Part shown: positions 24,515-36,327 of the stretch, one piece after another
How positions within the stretch are numbered: position 1 is the first letter of the stretch
Layout of the letters: each line of letters starts with the position of its first letter
Origin: Torymus aiolomorphi
Lineage: Eukaryota; Arthropoda; Insecta; Hymenoptera; Torymidae
Direction: 5' to 3'
DNA: 64,000 nucleotides
Assembly: GCA_036365515.1 (NCBI GenBank)
Contig: CM070875.1
Span: 92,198,128 to 92,262,127, forward strand
Notes under the pieces: model-generated
Database searches by the model: none
The model's input: the letters and a program-made list of their open reading frames with translations, nothing else
Told to the model about the DNA's origin: nothing
Program-made: the position numbers and the translations under genes

Positions 24515-27500
24515 TATCGATCTATCGACTACTCGCTCGTACGCCCTTTTTCCCGCACTTTCACGCTCTCTCTCTCTCGCTCTTTCTCGCTCTCACACTC
24601 TTTCTCGCTCTCTCGCTCTCTCGCTCTTTCTCGCTCTCTCTCGTTATCCTTGCGCTTTCAGGCTCTCTCTCGCTCTTTCTCGCTCTCTCTAGCTTTTTCT
24701 CGCTCTCTCTCGTTATCCTTGCCCTTTCACGCTCTCTCTCGCTCTCTCGCTCTTTCTCACTCTCTCTCGCTCTTTCTCGCTCACTCTCGGTATCCTTGCT
24801 CTTTCAGGCTCGCTCTCTTTACCTTTTCACGCTCTCTCGCTCTTTCTCGCTCTCTCTCTCGCTCTCTCTCGCTATCCTTGCCCTTTCTTGCTCTCCCTCG
24901 CTCTTTCACGCTCTCTCTCGCTCTTTCTCGCTCTCTCGTTCTTTCCCGCTCTCCCTCGTTATCCTTGCTATTTCACGCTCTCATACATTAAAAAATAAAA
25001 ATAAAAAGATCCCGAATTTTGTTCTCACCTTTGAATAAGCGTAGTTTTTGAATCAAAGCTCGTAGGATAATTTGGTAAAATGAAATGAAAAGCTTGAGTC
25101 AAAAGCTTCATTTTCGACTTTTAGGAAGTTTTTTAACGTTGTTTTAGTGAGAGAGCATGCGCGAGAGAGCTAGAAAGAAGAGAGAAATCGTGAACGAGCG
25201 AAACAAGCGAGAGAGAGCGAGAAAGAGCGATAGCAAGAGAGAGCAAGATAAAGCGAGAAATAGCGAGAGAGCGAAAAAGCGCGAGTGATAGCGGGAAAGT
25301 AATGAGAGAGCAAAAACGAAGAGGGAGCGAGAGAGAGCGAGAAAGCGCGAGTGATAGCGAGAAAGAAGTGAGAGAGCGAGAACGAAGAGAGGGAGCGTGA
25401 AAGTGCGAGGAAGCCAGAGAGAGTGAGAAAGAACGGTGGCGAGCAGCACGAGCGAGAGAGGGAGCATGAGAGAGAGCGTTTAAGTGCAAGGATAGAAAGA
25501 GAGAGAGAGCGAGAAAGAGCTAGAGAGAGCGAGAGAGCGAGAAAGAAGAGAGAGAGTATGAACAAGCGAAAAAGAGCGAGAGAGCGCGAGAAAGAGCGAG
25601 AGGGAGTGGGAAAGAGCAAGGATAACGAGAGAGAGCGAGAGAGAGACAGAGAGAGAAAGAGCGAGGGGGAGCGAGAAAGAGCGAGAGAGAGCGAGAAAGA
25701 GCAAGAGAGAAAGAGAAAGAGCGAGAGAGAGCGTGAAATAGCAAGGATAACGAGGGAGAGCGGGAAAGAACGAGAGAGAGAGAGCGAGAAAGAGCGAGAG
25801 AGAGCGAGAAAGAGCGAGGGAGGGCATGGAAGGGCAATGATAGCGAGAGAGAGTGAGAGAGAGTGAGAAAGAGCGAGAGAGAGCGTGAATGGGCAAGGAT
25901 AGCGAGAGAGAGAGAGCGAGAAAGAGCGAGAGAGAACGAGAAAGAGCTAGAGAGACCGTGAAATAGCCAGGATATCGAGGGAGAGCGAGAAAGAGCGAGA
26001 GAGAGAGAGCGAGAAAGAGCGAGAGAGGGAAAGAGAGAGAGCGAGAGAGAGAAAGAGAGAGAGCGAGAAAGAGTCAGGGAGAGCGTGAAAGGGCAAGGAT
26101 AGCGAGAGAGAGAGCGAGAGAGAGCGAGAGAGAGTGTGAAAGAGCGAGAGAGAGCGTGAAATGGCGAGAAAGAGCGAGAGAGAACGAGAAAGCGCGAGAG
26201 TGACCGTGAAATAGCCAGGATAACGGGGGAGAACGAGAAAGAACGAGAGAGAGAGAGAGAGAGAGAGAGATAGATAGATAGATAGATAGATACGATTTAT
26301 TTGCCTTCGCGGCAAAATAATTAATACAGAATTTATACAGTGTATAACTTAAAATAAAATACAGTAAAATAAGATATAATAAAAATATATAAAAATAAAA
26401 GTAATACAACCTGATACAAATATATAAATTATACATAAAAATATGTTTGTCTACGAGGACCTTCAATTACGATAAAAAAATAATAAAAAAATAATAAAAA
26501 AGAACCATATGATAAAATAAAAATAAAATACATAAAAATCATTAAAAATCACGAGGACCCTTCATTAAGACAAAATAAATAAATAAAACTAGAGAAAATA
26601 TCACAGCTGGTACTATACGCTAAAAGGAAAATAATTACAGTTATACATTAACCATTTCATAAAATATCACAGTAAGGTATCACAGCCGCTTAGTCAAAAA
26701 ATCACAGATCAAAGTTAATCCGCAGTCTAATACTAAACTAGATAAAGGTCCCCGCACTGGCAGCTCTAAGCATCCTTATAGAGAGGTTAGGCGTCGAGAT
26801 CAAGCAGGTGTTGGCGCACAGCCCTCTTGAATGATGAAAGTGATGGAAGGTAGCGCAGGGAGGGGGGGAGGGAGTTCCAAAAGCGGGCACCCTGAGCCAG
26901 AAACGCTCTATCACCCGTCTTATAGTTCAAGGCAGGGAAAGCAAGCTCCGGCTGCACTCCCCTGCTTGTTGGCCTAGGCTTGTGCACCGTAAAGAGAGAG
27001 AGAGAGAGAGAGAAAGGGCGGGCGAGAGTGAGAAAAAGCAGGGATAACGAGAGAGAGCGAGAAAGAGCAAGGGAGAAAGAGAAAGTGCGAGAGAGAGCGT
27101 GAAATAGCAAGGATAACGAGGGAGAGCGGGAAAGAACGAAAGAGAGCGAGAAAGAGCGAGAGAGAGCGAGAAAGAGCGAGGGAGAGCAAGAAAGGGCAAG
27201 GATCGCGAGAGAGAGCGAGAGAGAGCGCGAGAAAGAGCGAGAGAGAGCGTGAAAGGGTAAGGATAGCGAGAGAGAGCGAGAAAAAGCAAGGATAGCGAGA
27301 GAGAGCGAGTAAGAGCGAGAGAGCACGAGAAAGAGCGAGAGAGACCGTGAAATAACAGGATAACGAGGGAGAGCGAGAAAGAGCGGGAGAGAGCGAAAAA
27401 GAGTGAGCGAGAGCGAGAAAGTTTAAGGATAACGAGAGAGAGGGAGAGAGAGAGCGAGAGAGAGCGAGAAAGAGCGAGAGAGAGCGAGAGAGCGTGAAAG

Positions 27501-27766
27501 GGCAAGGATAGGGAGAGAGAGCGAGAAAGAGCGAGATTGAGCCTGAAAGAGCAAGGATAACGAGAGTGAGCGAGAAAGAGCGAGAGAGAGCGAGAAAGAG
27601 CGAGAGAGAGCGAGAGAGAGCGTGAAAGGGCAAGGATAGCGAGAGAGAGGGCGGGAAAGAGCGAGAGAGCGAGAAAGAGTGAGAGAGTGAGAAAGAGCGA
27701 GAGAGAGCGTGAAAGTGCGGGAAAAAGGGAGAACGAGCGAGTAGTCGATAGATCGATGGCGTAAAT
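24515..27766. repeat. Minisatellite-armed foldback (18-bp purine/pyrimidine repeat)
   Basis: The left arm (24515-24990) is a pyrimidine array with unit about CTCTCTCGCTCTTTCTCG. The right arm (25145-26265 plus 27000-27766) is the same unit as a purine strand. The outer ends match as inverted repeats: ATCGATCTATCGACTACTCG at about 24516 pairs with CGAGTAGTCGATAGATCGAT near 27760. A 155-bp AT-rich centre (24990-25145) separates the arms. Layout resembles Drosophila FB elements, whose inverted repeats are built of short tandem units. Ser/Leu/Arg-rich frames across it are repeat translations. Confidence 0.85.
26265..27000 (-). mobile_element. CR1/L2-type LINE 3' end inserted in the minisatellite
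   Basis: The minus strand from 27000 encodes TVHKPRPTSRGVQPELAFPA…GDRAFLAQGARFWNSLPPSL…SSFKRAVRQHLLD and a stop near 26787. This is the standard C-terminal tail of CR1/L2-like reverse transcriptase polyproteins. About 500 bp of AT-rich 3' untranslated sequence follows, ending at a (TATC)n tract at 26268-26295. It is heavily 5'-truncated, as is usual for LINE insertions. Confidence 0.82.
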
Positions 27767-28428
27767 TATTATTATTATTATTATTTATTACCAGATAATT
27801 GTCGTTACATCAAATATACAGATATACGAGGTCTGTCCCAAAAGTATCTGACCTGCATTCATATCTTCGCGCGACAACACTCAAGCGACCTCTGTAGGGT
27901 AAGAACGTCACCAGTAACTCCTAACCTTCTTCTCAGAAGCCTTAGTTACCGATGAGATGCCTTAGTTCCCGCGCAGCGTGTATTTGTTTACTACGTCTTT
28001 TTTGCGTGAAAGAACCGAACAGCGAATTTGCAAATCGCTCAGAACAATCTGGAAATGATCAATCGTGATGAAAATTTGCTCAAAAAGGTTATTACTGGTG
28101 ATGAATCATGGGTTTATGGTTATGATCCTGAAACAAAACAACAGTCTCTTCAGTGGAAGCTTTCATCCGAGCCTCGGCCGAAAAAAGCCCGTCAAAGTTG
28201 AAGCAATGTCAAATCAATGTTGATTGTTTTTTTTTTCGATTATGAATGTGTTGTGCACCACGAATATGCTCCTACAGGTCAGGTGATCAACAAAGAGTAC
28301 TACGTTGAAATTTTGAAAAGACTGCGTGATGCAATCAGAAGAAAACGGTCGCACTTTTGGTAAACCGGTGACTGGCTTCTTCACCACAACAATGCTCCAG
28401 CGCATGCATCAAACCTTGTGCAGCAGTA

Positions 28429-29714
28429 CGTGGGCTGTTCAATAAGTCCGTGACTTCTCGAAAGATGGTGCTGTTATCGTAAATATGTTACTACTCTAAG
28501 AGAATACCATCTAATATCAGTGCGTATACAAAGTTTCAAGTCAGTACCTTGGTTAGAAAATTTTTTACAGTCATTTGAATTTAGTGTTTCATTGTTAAAA
28601 TAAAACGATGGAAAAAAGCGAGTTTCGCGTGCTTATTAAACATTATTTTCTACGTGGAAAATCAATCAAGGAAACTGAAGAAAAGCTCGAAAAATATTAT
28701 AAGGAGTCTGCTCCATCGCATTGCATGGTTCATAAGTGGTTCACTGAATTTCGTAGCAGCCGTATTAGCACAAGTGACGCTGAGCATCCTGGCCGTCCAA
28801 AAGAGGTGACTTCTCAAGAAATGATCGATAAAATCCACGACATTGTACTCAACGATCGTCGATTGAAAGTCCGTGAGATTAGTGAGACATTTCAGTAGAG
28901 CGCGCATGGTATATTTTACGTGAATGTTTGGTGAGGAAGCTGTCTGTAAGATGGGTGCCGCGTTAGCTCACAGCTGATCACAAGCGGGCTCGTGTAGTTG
29001 CGTCTGAGCAATGTTTGGGCATGTTTCAACACAATTCAAAGGAATTTTTGCAACGTTATGTAATTGTTGATGAAACGTGGATTCATTATTATACGCCAGA
29101 AACAAAAAATCAGTCGAAAATGTGGACTGGGCCTGGGGAATCTGCGCCGAAAAAAGCGAAAACGGTTCCATCAGCCGGTAAGGTCATGGCCACAATTTTT
29201 TGGGACTCACGTGATATAATATTGTATTAATCGATTACCTCCAGAAGGGAAAAACTATTACAGGAGAGTATTACGACACATTATTAGATCGCTTTGATGC
29301 CATACTGAAGGAAAAGCGGCACCATCTGGCAAAAAAAAGTGCTTTTCCACCACGACAATGCACCAGCTCACACGAGTGCCATTGCAACGGCCAACTTATT
29401 TAGTTTACGCTACGAAATACTTCCTCATCCACCTTATTCCCCAGATTTGTCCCCTTCCGATTATTTTTTATTCCTAACATGAAAGCTTGGCTTAGAGGTA
29501 AAAAATTTTCGTCGAACGAAGAGATCATTGCTGCGACAAATGAGTATTTTGAGGAGTTTGATAACAATTACTTTTTAGATGGCATAAATAAGCTTGAGTA
29601 CCGCTATAATAAATGTTTACGGTTAAAAGGGGACTATGTTGAAAAATAAATTGGAATTTTTGTTATAAATAGTGGTTTTCATTTTAAAGTCACGGACTTA
29701 TTGAACCGCCCACG
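28429..29714 (+). mobile_element. Inner mariner element (1286 bp) nested in the outer one
   Basis: Inverted ends start CGTGGGCTGTTCAATAAGTC on the left and differ by one base on the right (CGTGGGCGG…). TA duplications lie at 28427-28428 and 29715-29716. The full length is typical of mariner. It splits the outer transposase codon stream just after LVQQY. Confidence 0.93.
28608..29648 (+). pseudogene. mariner transposase (inner element), broken
   Basis: Starts MEKSEFRVLIKHYFLRGKSI with the two-HTH N-terminal domain and SAPSHCMVHKWFTEFR. The frame breaks at the TAG near 28896, and further stops and shifts follow. Catalytic residues are recognisable: VDETWIHYY, HHDNAPAHTS and YSPDLSPSDYF (the D,D34D signature). 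The C-terminus runs to about 29648 (NKLEYRYNKCLRLKGDYVEK). The product would cut and paste the element at TA sites. Early stops make it inactive. Confidence 0.88.
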
Positions 29715-30287
29715 TATTTATCAAAATACAGTGTTGCACAGATTCGCCAGCCTCCATACAGTCCTCACATAGCTCCCTGTGACTTATGGCTATTTCCTCG
29801 ATTGAAAATGCCGCTTAAAGGACACTGATTCGACCACAAAAAGACTGTTGAAACGAATGCGACGAATGCACTAAACGCGATTCTAAAAACTGACTTTCAA
29901 GACTGCTTTAGGAAGTGGAAGCATCGATATGAGTGTATTGTTCAATCAAATGGGGACTACTTTGAAGGATGCCACCAACCAGATGACGAAGAATAACTCA
30001 AACTGACAACCTACAGAGACGCATAATAGTATCTGTATGTAGGTCTGGTCGTATAGCTTACTTACTAACTTATATAAAAAAAAATTGACTAAGTACTATA
30101 ATTTTGAGGTTCAATGTATACAATATAGTGTGTTGACAATATAAGTTTAGTTTTGTATGGCACATTAATTAATAATTAACAAAAGTGTTCTTTGTAACAC
30201 GTTAAAAAATATTTATATAAACTTAATACCCAATATGTGTATATATATCTTCCTATATTATATAGTTGTAAAGCTCAAAATGGGTAC

Positions 30288-30421
30288 CTACCCCCTCCAC
30301 CACCCTCCACCTCCCTCCACCTCTCTCCACTCCCCTCCAATCCGTTCCACTCCCCTCCATCCTCTCCACCCCCCTTCGCTCTCCTCCACCCTCCTCCACC
30401 CCTACCACTTCCCCACCATAC
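30288..30421. repeat. (CCTCCACC)-like microsatellite
   Basis: A run of C/T-rich 5-8-bp variants (CTCCACC, CCCTCCAC). Proline-serine frames across it are repeat translations. The 230 bases before it contain nothing I recognise. Confidence 0.9.
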
Positions 30422-30439
30422 TTAATCCATTCCTCATAT

Positions 30440-30800
30440 TATGCTAAAAATTTTATATAGTGTGTTTCCGGATTCGCTGATAATGAATCAATAATCAGAT
30501 TCTGAGAATTCAAATGGCGGATCGATGATGGCGGCTAAATATTGAAATATTACTGGATCTTGCTGAAAAATGTATGTACGGGATTTCTGGATTCGGTGAT
30601 TATGAATCTGAACTCAGATTTTCAGAATTCAAACAGGCGGATCGAAGATGGAGGCCAAATATTCAAATATTAATGGATTTTACTGAAAATTGTATATTAT
30701 GGGTTTCCGGATTCTCTGATTAGGAATCTGAACACAGATTTTGTAAATACAAAATGGCGGACAAAAATTGAAATATTACTGGATTATGCTCAATATTGAC
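30440..30800. repeat. ~120-bp tandem repeat, three copies
   Basis: Units carry TTTCCGGATTCGSTGAT, AATCTGAAC-CAGATT, AATGGCGGAC and TATTGAAATATTACTGGATT in order, with GGCGG marks near 30512, 30631 and 30753. Confidence 0.85.
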
Positions 30801-30854
30801 TAGTGGTCACTTAGGATGCCCACTTAAACATAGTTTTTTACGATATGTTTTGAC

Positions 30855-30890
30855 CTTAAAGAGGGACGAAAATAAATCGTCCGAAACGTT
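30855..30890 (+). ncRNA. Degenerate hammerhead-like motif (Penelope type)
   Basis: CTTAAAGA-G is followed by a six-pair stem (GGACGA/TCGTCC), then GAAAC GTTGG. The layout is that of the motif at 58432 (CTGAAGA, stem, GAAACGTCGG), but the core has CTTA for CTGA. It is likely a decayed terminal motif of another Penelope family. Downstream sequence to 31185 shows only a GC hairpin (GGGGGCGAAACCCCCC near 31168). Confidence 0.4.
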
Positions 30891-31184
30891 GGATAAATAA
30901 TTGTAATTTGTTTTCTTTACTACATGAGCAGTAGAACCATTAACGTCCTATCCTACAACTTTCCATATTTATTTGATCTAAATTTTTGTGATTATCCACT
31001 GAATGAGTATTCGAGCATATCTAGCAAATTTAGAAAAAAAAAAATTTTTTAAACAAAATTCAGTTTACACATATTTTAGAAAACGATTTTCAGTTGTATT
31101 AGCTTTTGCTATAATAGTTTTTTTAACAATTCACACTAAAAATGGGGGTTGGCGAGCTGAGCGAGCAGGGGGCGAAACCCCCCT

Positions 31185-32215
31185 TGTGTATATATATTGT
31201 ATCATTCAATATTTTTAGATCATTTGGTAGATTATTGTATATAGTGATAGCTTTTAAATAGCTGTCTTTACTACTTATTGTTTTATGTCTTAAAGGTATT
31301 TGAATATTCTTATTTCTTATTATACTTGTTGTGTATAAGCACTTATTTCTTAGTGTACTATAGTGATATATTAAGGCTTCATATGCAAAAAGTTGTTCAA
31401 TATTTAAAAGGTTATTGTGTGTTATAATGTGTTTTTGTTGATTATTTTCAATAGCTGATTCGCAATTTTTTGATTAAGTTTAATGCATTTGCATATGCCC
31501 TAAACCTCCCCAGGGTATAATTCCATAGCATAATATACTATGAAAGAAAGCAGAATATATCATTTTTAGAGTTTCTATTGTCATAATCTTAGATATTTTT
31601 TTGAATATGAAAATCAGATATTTTGTTTTATTTGCTATGTATTCTATGTATTTGTTCCACTTTAGATTTTGGTCAATTATGATACCCAAGTATTTGTAGT
31701 GTTCAACTCTGTTTAAATTTTTCCCATAAATTTGTATGTTTAGATTATTAGAGATACTGTTACTGTAACTTCCGTATGCCCTGTAAACTGTTTTGTCTAT
31801 GTTCAAGGAGAGTTTGTTTTGACCGAGCCATGTAGAGATTTTATCTAAATTATTAGTTAGCTTTAATTCAATATCGCCCCAGCTCTTTCTTGTTGCTATA
31901 ACAACTGTGTCATCCGCATATGACATTATGCTGTTGTCAGGCATGTTTTGTAGGAGATCATTCGCGTATAGTATAAATAATAATGGTCCCAAAATAGTTC
32001 CCTGCGGGACACCAGTGGTAACAATATTAAATTCACTTGTATATTCGTTAATGTTAACTCTATGCTGTCTATTATTTAAGTAGCTTATCATAAGTTTATG
32101 AGCATTGCCTCTTATCCCATAATTATAGAGTTTTTTGAGGAGTATATTATGATCAACAGTATCAAAAGCTTTCGCAAGATCTAAAAAGGCAATTGTATAT
32201 AGGCTATCATATTAG
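31185..32215 (-). pseudogene. CR1/jockey-like LINE reverse transcriptase, 3' half
   Basis: On the minus strand: AFLDLAKAFDTVDHNILL, then TGVPQGTILGPLLFILYAND, catalytic SYADDTVVIA, LSLNIDKT and YLGIIIDQNLKWN. These are RT palm and thumb motifs. After a break near 31480 a C-terminal tail continues (NLLNIEQLFAYEALIYHYST…YNNLPNDLKILN). The N-terminal half is absent. The fragment stops at 32215, close to Penelope terminal sequence at 32255. A matching 5' half of what looks like the same family lies at 58545-59320. Confidence 0.82.
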
Positions 32216-32254
32216 TTACGTAATTCAAAGCATATTTTGTACTTTTTTTTTTTT

Positions 32255-32932
32255 AGGATGGAGTGAATAGGTCGATCAACGAGGAACCATGAGTAATAAT
32301 AAAACTTTGTTTATTAGACCGACGTTTCGGTACTGAAGTAAGTACCTTCTTCAGGGCTAAATAGGGAAAATACATAAGTACATATATACCAATTTTTTTA
32401 TAAGCACCAATAACGTTTTTTGACAGTGTACTGACCTAATGATTAAAAAAAAAAAAAGGTTTACACCATGATTCGTAGATCACGACAGGTGACGTCGAGC
32501 ATGATTCGGTACAATTCGGTACAGCACGTAGTGCATCGTCAAGACACGGATTTTTGTTCAACTAGAACAATTGAATTTGAAAAATTTTTTAATTTAAGTT
32601 AACGAATTAAAAATTTATTTATTTAAATGAAGTAATAAACAGTTAAATCTCTTACCCAACCTGTGCTCTGGAGTCCCATATTTTCGACAATGAGAGAAAA
32701 GCGAATTTCCCGGGGTTTATATACCCACGGGGGTGACGTTAATAACGCAAATTCAAATTTGTAATTCGAGAGTGGGAGGAGAGGGAGCGAGCTAGCTGGT
32801 AGCGTACTGGAGGGGCGGGCTCGGCCCGATTCTGAGTGTACGACTACCCGCGTTTATTATTAATATCGTTATTATAAAAGTGCTTGTTCGTTGTGTCAAC
32901 GGATTTTTTATAAATATATTTGAGATTCTTAC
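32255..32932 (-). mobile_element. Penelope-like terminal repeat, copy 1
   Basis: Same sequence as 48475-49140 and, inverted, 57870-58545. On the minus strand it contains a TATATAAA box ahead of CCCGGGAAATTCGC, an A-rich tract and, near its end, a hammerhead-like motif. At copy 2 the sequence is contiguous with the end of a Penelope reading frame, which is the basis for the assignment. At the 32932 side the sequence passes into a ~300-bp tandem repeat. Confidence 0.7.
32321..32354 (-). ncRNA. Hammerhead-like motif in Penelope terminal repeat, copy 1
   Basis: Minus strand: CTGAAGA, one extra A, stem GGTAC/GTACC with an 8-base loop, GAAA, then CGTC. This is the CUGANGA…GAAA core with a minimal helix III. 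Penelope-like elements are reported to carry minimal hammerheads of this kind that may act as dimers. The extra A between core and stem II is non-standard. Confidence 0.55.
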
Positions 32933-33739
32933 AAGGAAGGTACCCCAAGTGTAAGTCGCCGATTTGGACGATATTGCAATATGTTGTAGTACATTAAAAA
33001 ATAAGAGACACATATTTTTTTTTACGTGCTGATAGACACTTTAAGGGGGGAAATCTACCCCTAAAGTTCACACTCAAAAACAGTTTTTTTCAAATATTTC
33101 AAAAACGAATAAAGCTGGTGTAATGAAACCGACGCCAAAAGTTGTAGAATAAAAAAGCCTTCAAAACAGCATTACTTTCAATTTTAAGGGTAGCAACCCC
33201 TATTTTTTTTTCAAGAAAACAAAGCTTTTCTCATCAATTTTCAGCTATAAAAATTACAATAAATTATATATCGCCTCAAAACAGATTTCATTTAAAAGAA
33301 AATTAAAAAATAAAGTTGACCTGTCTCGTGGTTTTGGCCAAAATTATTTTTTAGGGGGTAACTACCCCTTATTTATATTTTGTTCATTATTTCAGAAATA
33401 AATAAAGACATCTTAATAAAACCAACGCTAAAAATTTTAAAATAAGAAAGGCTTCAAAACAGCATTATTTTCAATTTTAAGAGTAGCAACCACTATTTTT
33501 TTTTCAAGACAACTAAGCTTTTTTCATCATTTTTCAGCTATAAAAATTATAATAAATTATATATCGCCTTAAAACTGATTCCATTTAAAAGAAAATTAAA
33601 AAATAAAGTTCACCTGTCCCGTGGTTTTAACCAAAATTATTTTTTAGGGGTAACTACCCCTTATTTTTATTTTGTTCATTATTTCAGATATATCTCTGGT
33701 TTTATTAAGGTATCTTTATTTATTAATAAAGATACCTTA
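32932..33739. repeat. ~300-bp tandem repeat array (copy 1)
   Basis: Two and a half units carrying TTTTAAGGGTAGCAACCCCTAT, TTTTCAGCTATAAAAATTA, ATAAAGTTGACCTGTC and TTAGGGGTAACTACCCC. The array is interrupted by the P-family transposon and resumes at 47700. No coding frame. Confidence 0.82.
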
Positions 33740-33746
33740 ATAAAAC

Positions 33747-35610
33747 CAGAGATGAATAGAGAGATTGAAAAAAGTGAGGCAGACTTCTGCGCGCGGCGCG
33801 CTGCTGCCTCTCGCGGCGAAAGTAGCGAAGCATGTCCACAATTTCGTGATTGGTCGTTGAGACGTGTATACGCGGCGCGGGGCGTGGCAAGCGGGAGACG
33901 ACGGCTCGGCGGCTCAGTGCGTGTGCACCGGTCATGTGTATACACGAGCGACCCAGCGGCGCGCCCCGCGCTTTGTCGTGCATTTGTATATTGTATACAC
34001 GCAAATTAATGAAATTATAAACTTTAAACTGTAAAACTCAAATTCTAATTCACAACCTAAGTCGGAAGGGGAGAAGATGAACAGAAACGATTTCAGTGTT
34101 AGATATTGACATCGTAGCGGTAGCCGTGGTGGCTAAGGCGTGCGGCTAGTTTTGCCGTAATCTTTTGGATCCACGTTCAATCCCGACTCAATATATTTTT
34201 TTTTTTCTCGTGCATAATTTTTTTCATTACATTATTGTAACACAACATACAGAATTTTCACCTTTTTATCATTTAATTATCATTCTCTAGTAGAATTGAT
34301 GTTTTAATTTATATTTTAAAGAAAATTTTATATTCTGAATAAATTAATTCACCAAGAGTAAACTTATTAAAAATATCGTTATATTTATTTTTTGCAATAA
34401 TATCCCTATCCAATTTATATGTAAAATGTAATCAATCACGGTCAAGATAAACTTTTTTAAGGATTAAGCAGGATAAAAAAGTATCGTTGACCAATCAAGT
34501 TCAATTTCACAAATACATATTATATTCTCATTCCCATTCTCTAATCCCTATAAAACATACGTTATTTGTTCTAGAAGTAAGTTTTTATTAATATTATTTA
34601 TTAAGTGGTAATCAACAAGTAAGCATATAATATAAAAAGCATTTTTAACCGGCCGAAAATGCATAAAGGCTATTCTCAAAAAATGTGCTTGTGCTTCAAA
34701 TTGTTTTATTTAAGCCTCAAAGATAATCCTGCATAAGATTTGCATTCACATTTGGGACTTAATGAAAACACCATTTTCCTTTGAATTATAATCAATAATA
34801 GTGTATAACATAAAAAAATGGTATTATATTATACACATTTTTTACTCTAGTAAAGTTGAAATTTAATAATTCGAAGAAATCATATTTTATTCAATATAAC
34901 AACTCTTCTGTAAAATAAATAATTATGTACATGTTTTTACAGCGATTTCGTCATTTACTCGGTTTTCCATACTCTATTTTTTAAGAATTAAAGTTTGAAT
35001 CGTTTATTAAACCAGTATTTAATTAAGTTTCTTCGGACCTGATTCTGCAGTAAAAGCGTAGTCTTAAATTTAATTATTTAAGATACGAAAATGGTGAAAC
35101 AAATCTCTAAAAGTAGACAGTAAAAGCTAAAATTTAAGCCCTGATTCGTTACAAAATTTTGATTTTTCAGGAAGTTACAATCAATCAAAGATAACGTAAG
35201 AAAATATTTAAAATGTATGTTTAGTTTAACTGATTAAATGGATTGCATTTTTAGTTTTTTTTTTACTCGACGATCGTGACACATAGACGTAAATTCATGT
35301 TTTCGGCCGTGATTCTTTACAAGGACTTTACAATTACTGCTCGGGGATATCGCATTCGACTTCAAAATCCATTAAACGATTAAAATGAATTCTTAATTAA
35401 ACGCTGCCTTAATTAACGATTGAAATTTTAATTATTAATTAACCGATATGAACTTAATTAACGGCTTATTTAACAATTGAAATTTTTATTATTAATTAAA
35501 CCCGGGGTTTTATTAATGATTGAAATTTCAATTTTGAATTAATAATGGTATAATTTACAACCCCGGGCATTATATTATCTCGATCAAAATATTAGATTAG
35601 TCCAATTACA
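33747..35610 (+). repeat. Left terminal inverted repeat of the P-family transposon
   Basis: Outer 250 bp are GC-rich with several CGCGGCGCG runs. Then comes a tRNA-like block, AT-rich sequence, and inner short direct repeats of TTAATTAACGATTGAAATTT type (35380-35550). Confidence 0.88.
34119..34189 (+). other. tRNA(Ser)-like block in left terminal repeat
   Basis: GTAGCCGTGGTGGCTAAGGC resembles the serine tRNA 5' half and A box. CACGTTCAATCCCG resembles a B box about 50 bases later. The acceptor stem does not close well, so this is not a functional tRNA. It could be a pol III promoter relic or an old SINE head. The mirror copy at 47183-47251 is on the minus strand. Confidence 0.35.
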
Positions 35611-36327
35611 TTTTTCTTTTTTATTTCTGCTTTAAAGTATTTGGCTATCTTTAGTTGCTCTGTTTATCTGTCTTTTCACAAATCAGATTTTAAATGTAAA
35701 AAGATTTTTATATAAAATAAATGATAAATTTCATTAACATTTTACATTGAGCAGAATGATTTTAAAAATAATTCATTGGTTGTTTGGCCAAAGGAACTTA
35801 TTGTATTGCATTTATCAATTACAATAAGTCCATTTGTTTTCGGGGGCAGCAACGGGAAGGCAACCAATACCACCCCCCATCTGAAAATAAAATTATCTGA
35901 AAACGATAATACCTTATTAGCTACAGGAATGCTAAATTATTTTTTATTTTCTTATAATATTCTATTTTACCTTGATAATATTATTTTCTAATCAATTTTA
36001 TAGTATAATATACCTGAAAAGTATCCTGAAAAGGACAACAATTATATTATTTACAAACTTTATACATTGTAATTACAAAACAATACGGAAAATTGAGTCG
36101 CAAAATATTAATAATTTAGAACAGGATCAACGTATTTACATCAGAACATATATTACAATATTATTAGTATTATTATTAAAAAACGGGAACTCAGTTACTA
36201 TCATTAGAAAAAGCACGCTCTAGATTTAATAATTAAAAAATTCACGTAAAATATTTTTTAAACAAGTGAAGTTATAAGTTTTAGCAATTTTTTTCCAATA
36301 ATTTACAAAAAAATGTTACTACCAAAT
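35611..36327. other. AT-rich sequence between left arm and transposase 3' end
   Basis: Contains a short plus-strand frame (35776-35991, including TISPFVFGGSNGKATNTT) and another at 35972-36223. Neither matches a family I recognise. Probably 3' untranslated or filler sequence. Confidence 0.3.

Larger units (their letters stand above)
27827..30051 (+). mobile_element. Outer mariner element, interrupted and degenerate
   Basis: Left end CGAGGTCTGTCCC and right end GGTCTGGTCG are inverted, each bordered by TA. Transposase pieces include ITGDESWVYGYDPETKQQ (first catalytic Asp), HHNNAPAHASNLVQQY (second Asp replaced by Asn), and after the inner insertion YSPHIAPCDLWLFPRLK with the third Asp. The N-terminal HTH region is missing and several stops are present. 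Without the inner insertion it is about 0.94 kb, shorter than the ~1.3 kb usual for mariners. Confidence 0.88.

Noticed and set aside
24565..27700. Many long Ser/Leu/Arg- or Glu/Arg-rich frames on both strands
   Set aside because: All are translations of the 18-bp minisatellite. The one exception is the LINE C-terminal tail on the minus strand at about 26787-27000.
33723..34009. Arg/Ala-rich frames in the GC-rich transposon ends, and the same at 47351-47764
   Set aside because: Present in several frames on both strands because of CGCG-rich sequence; no consistent start or domain.
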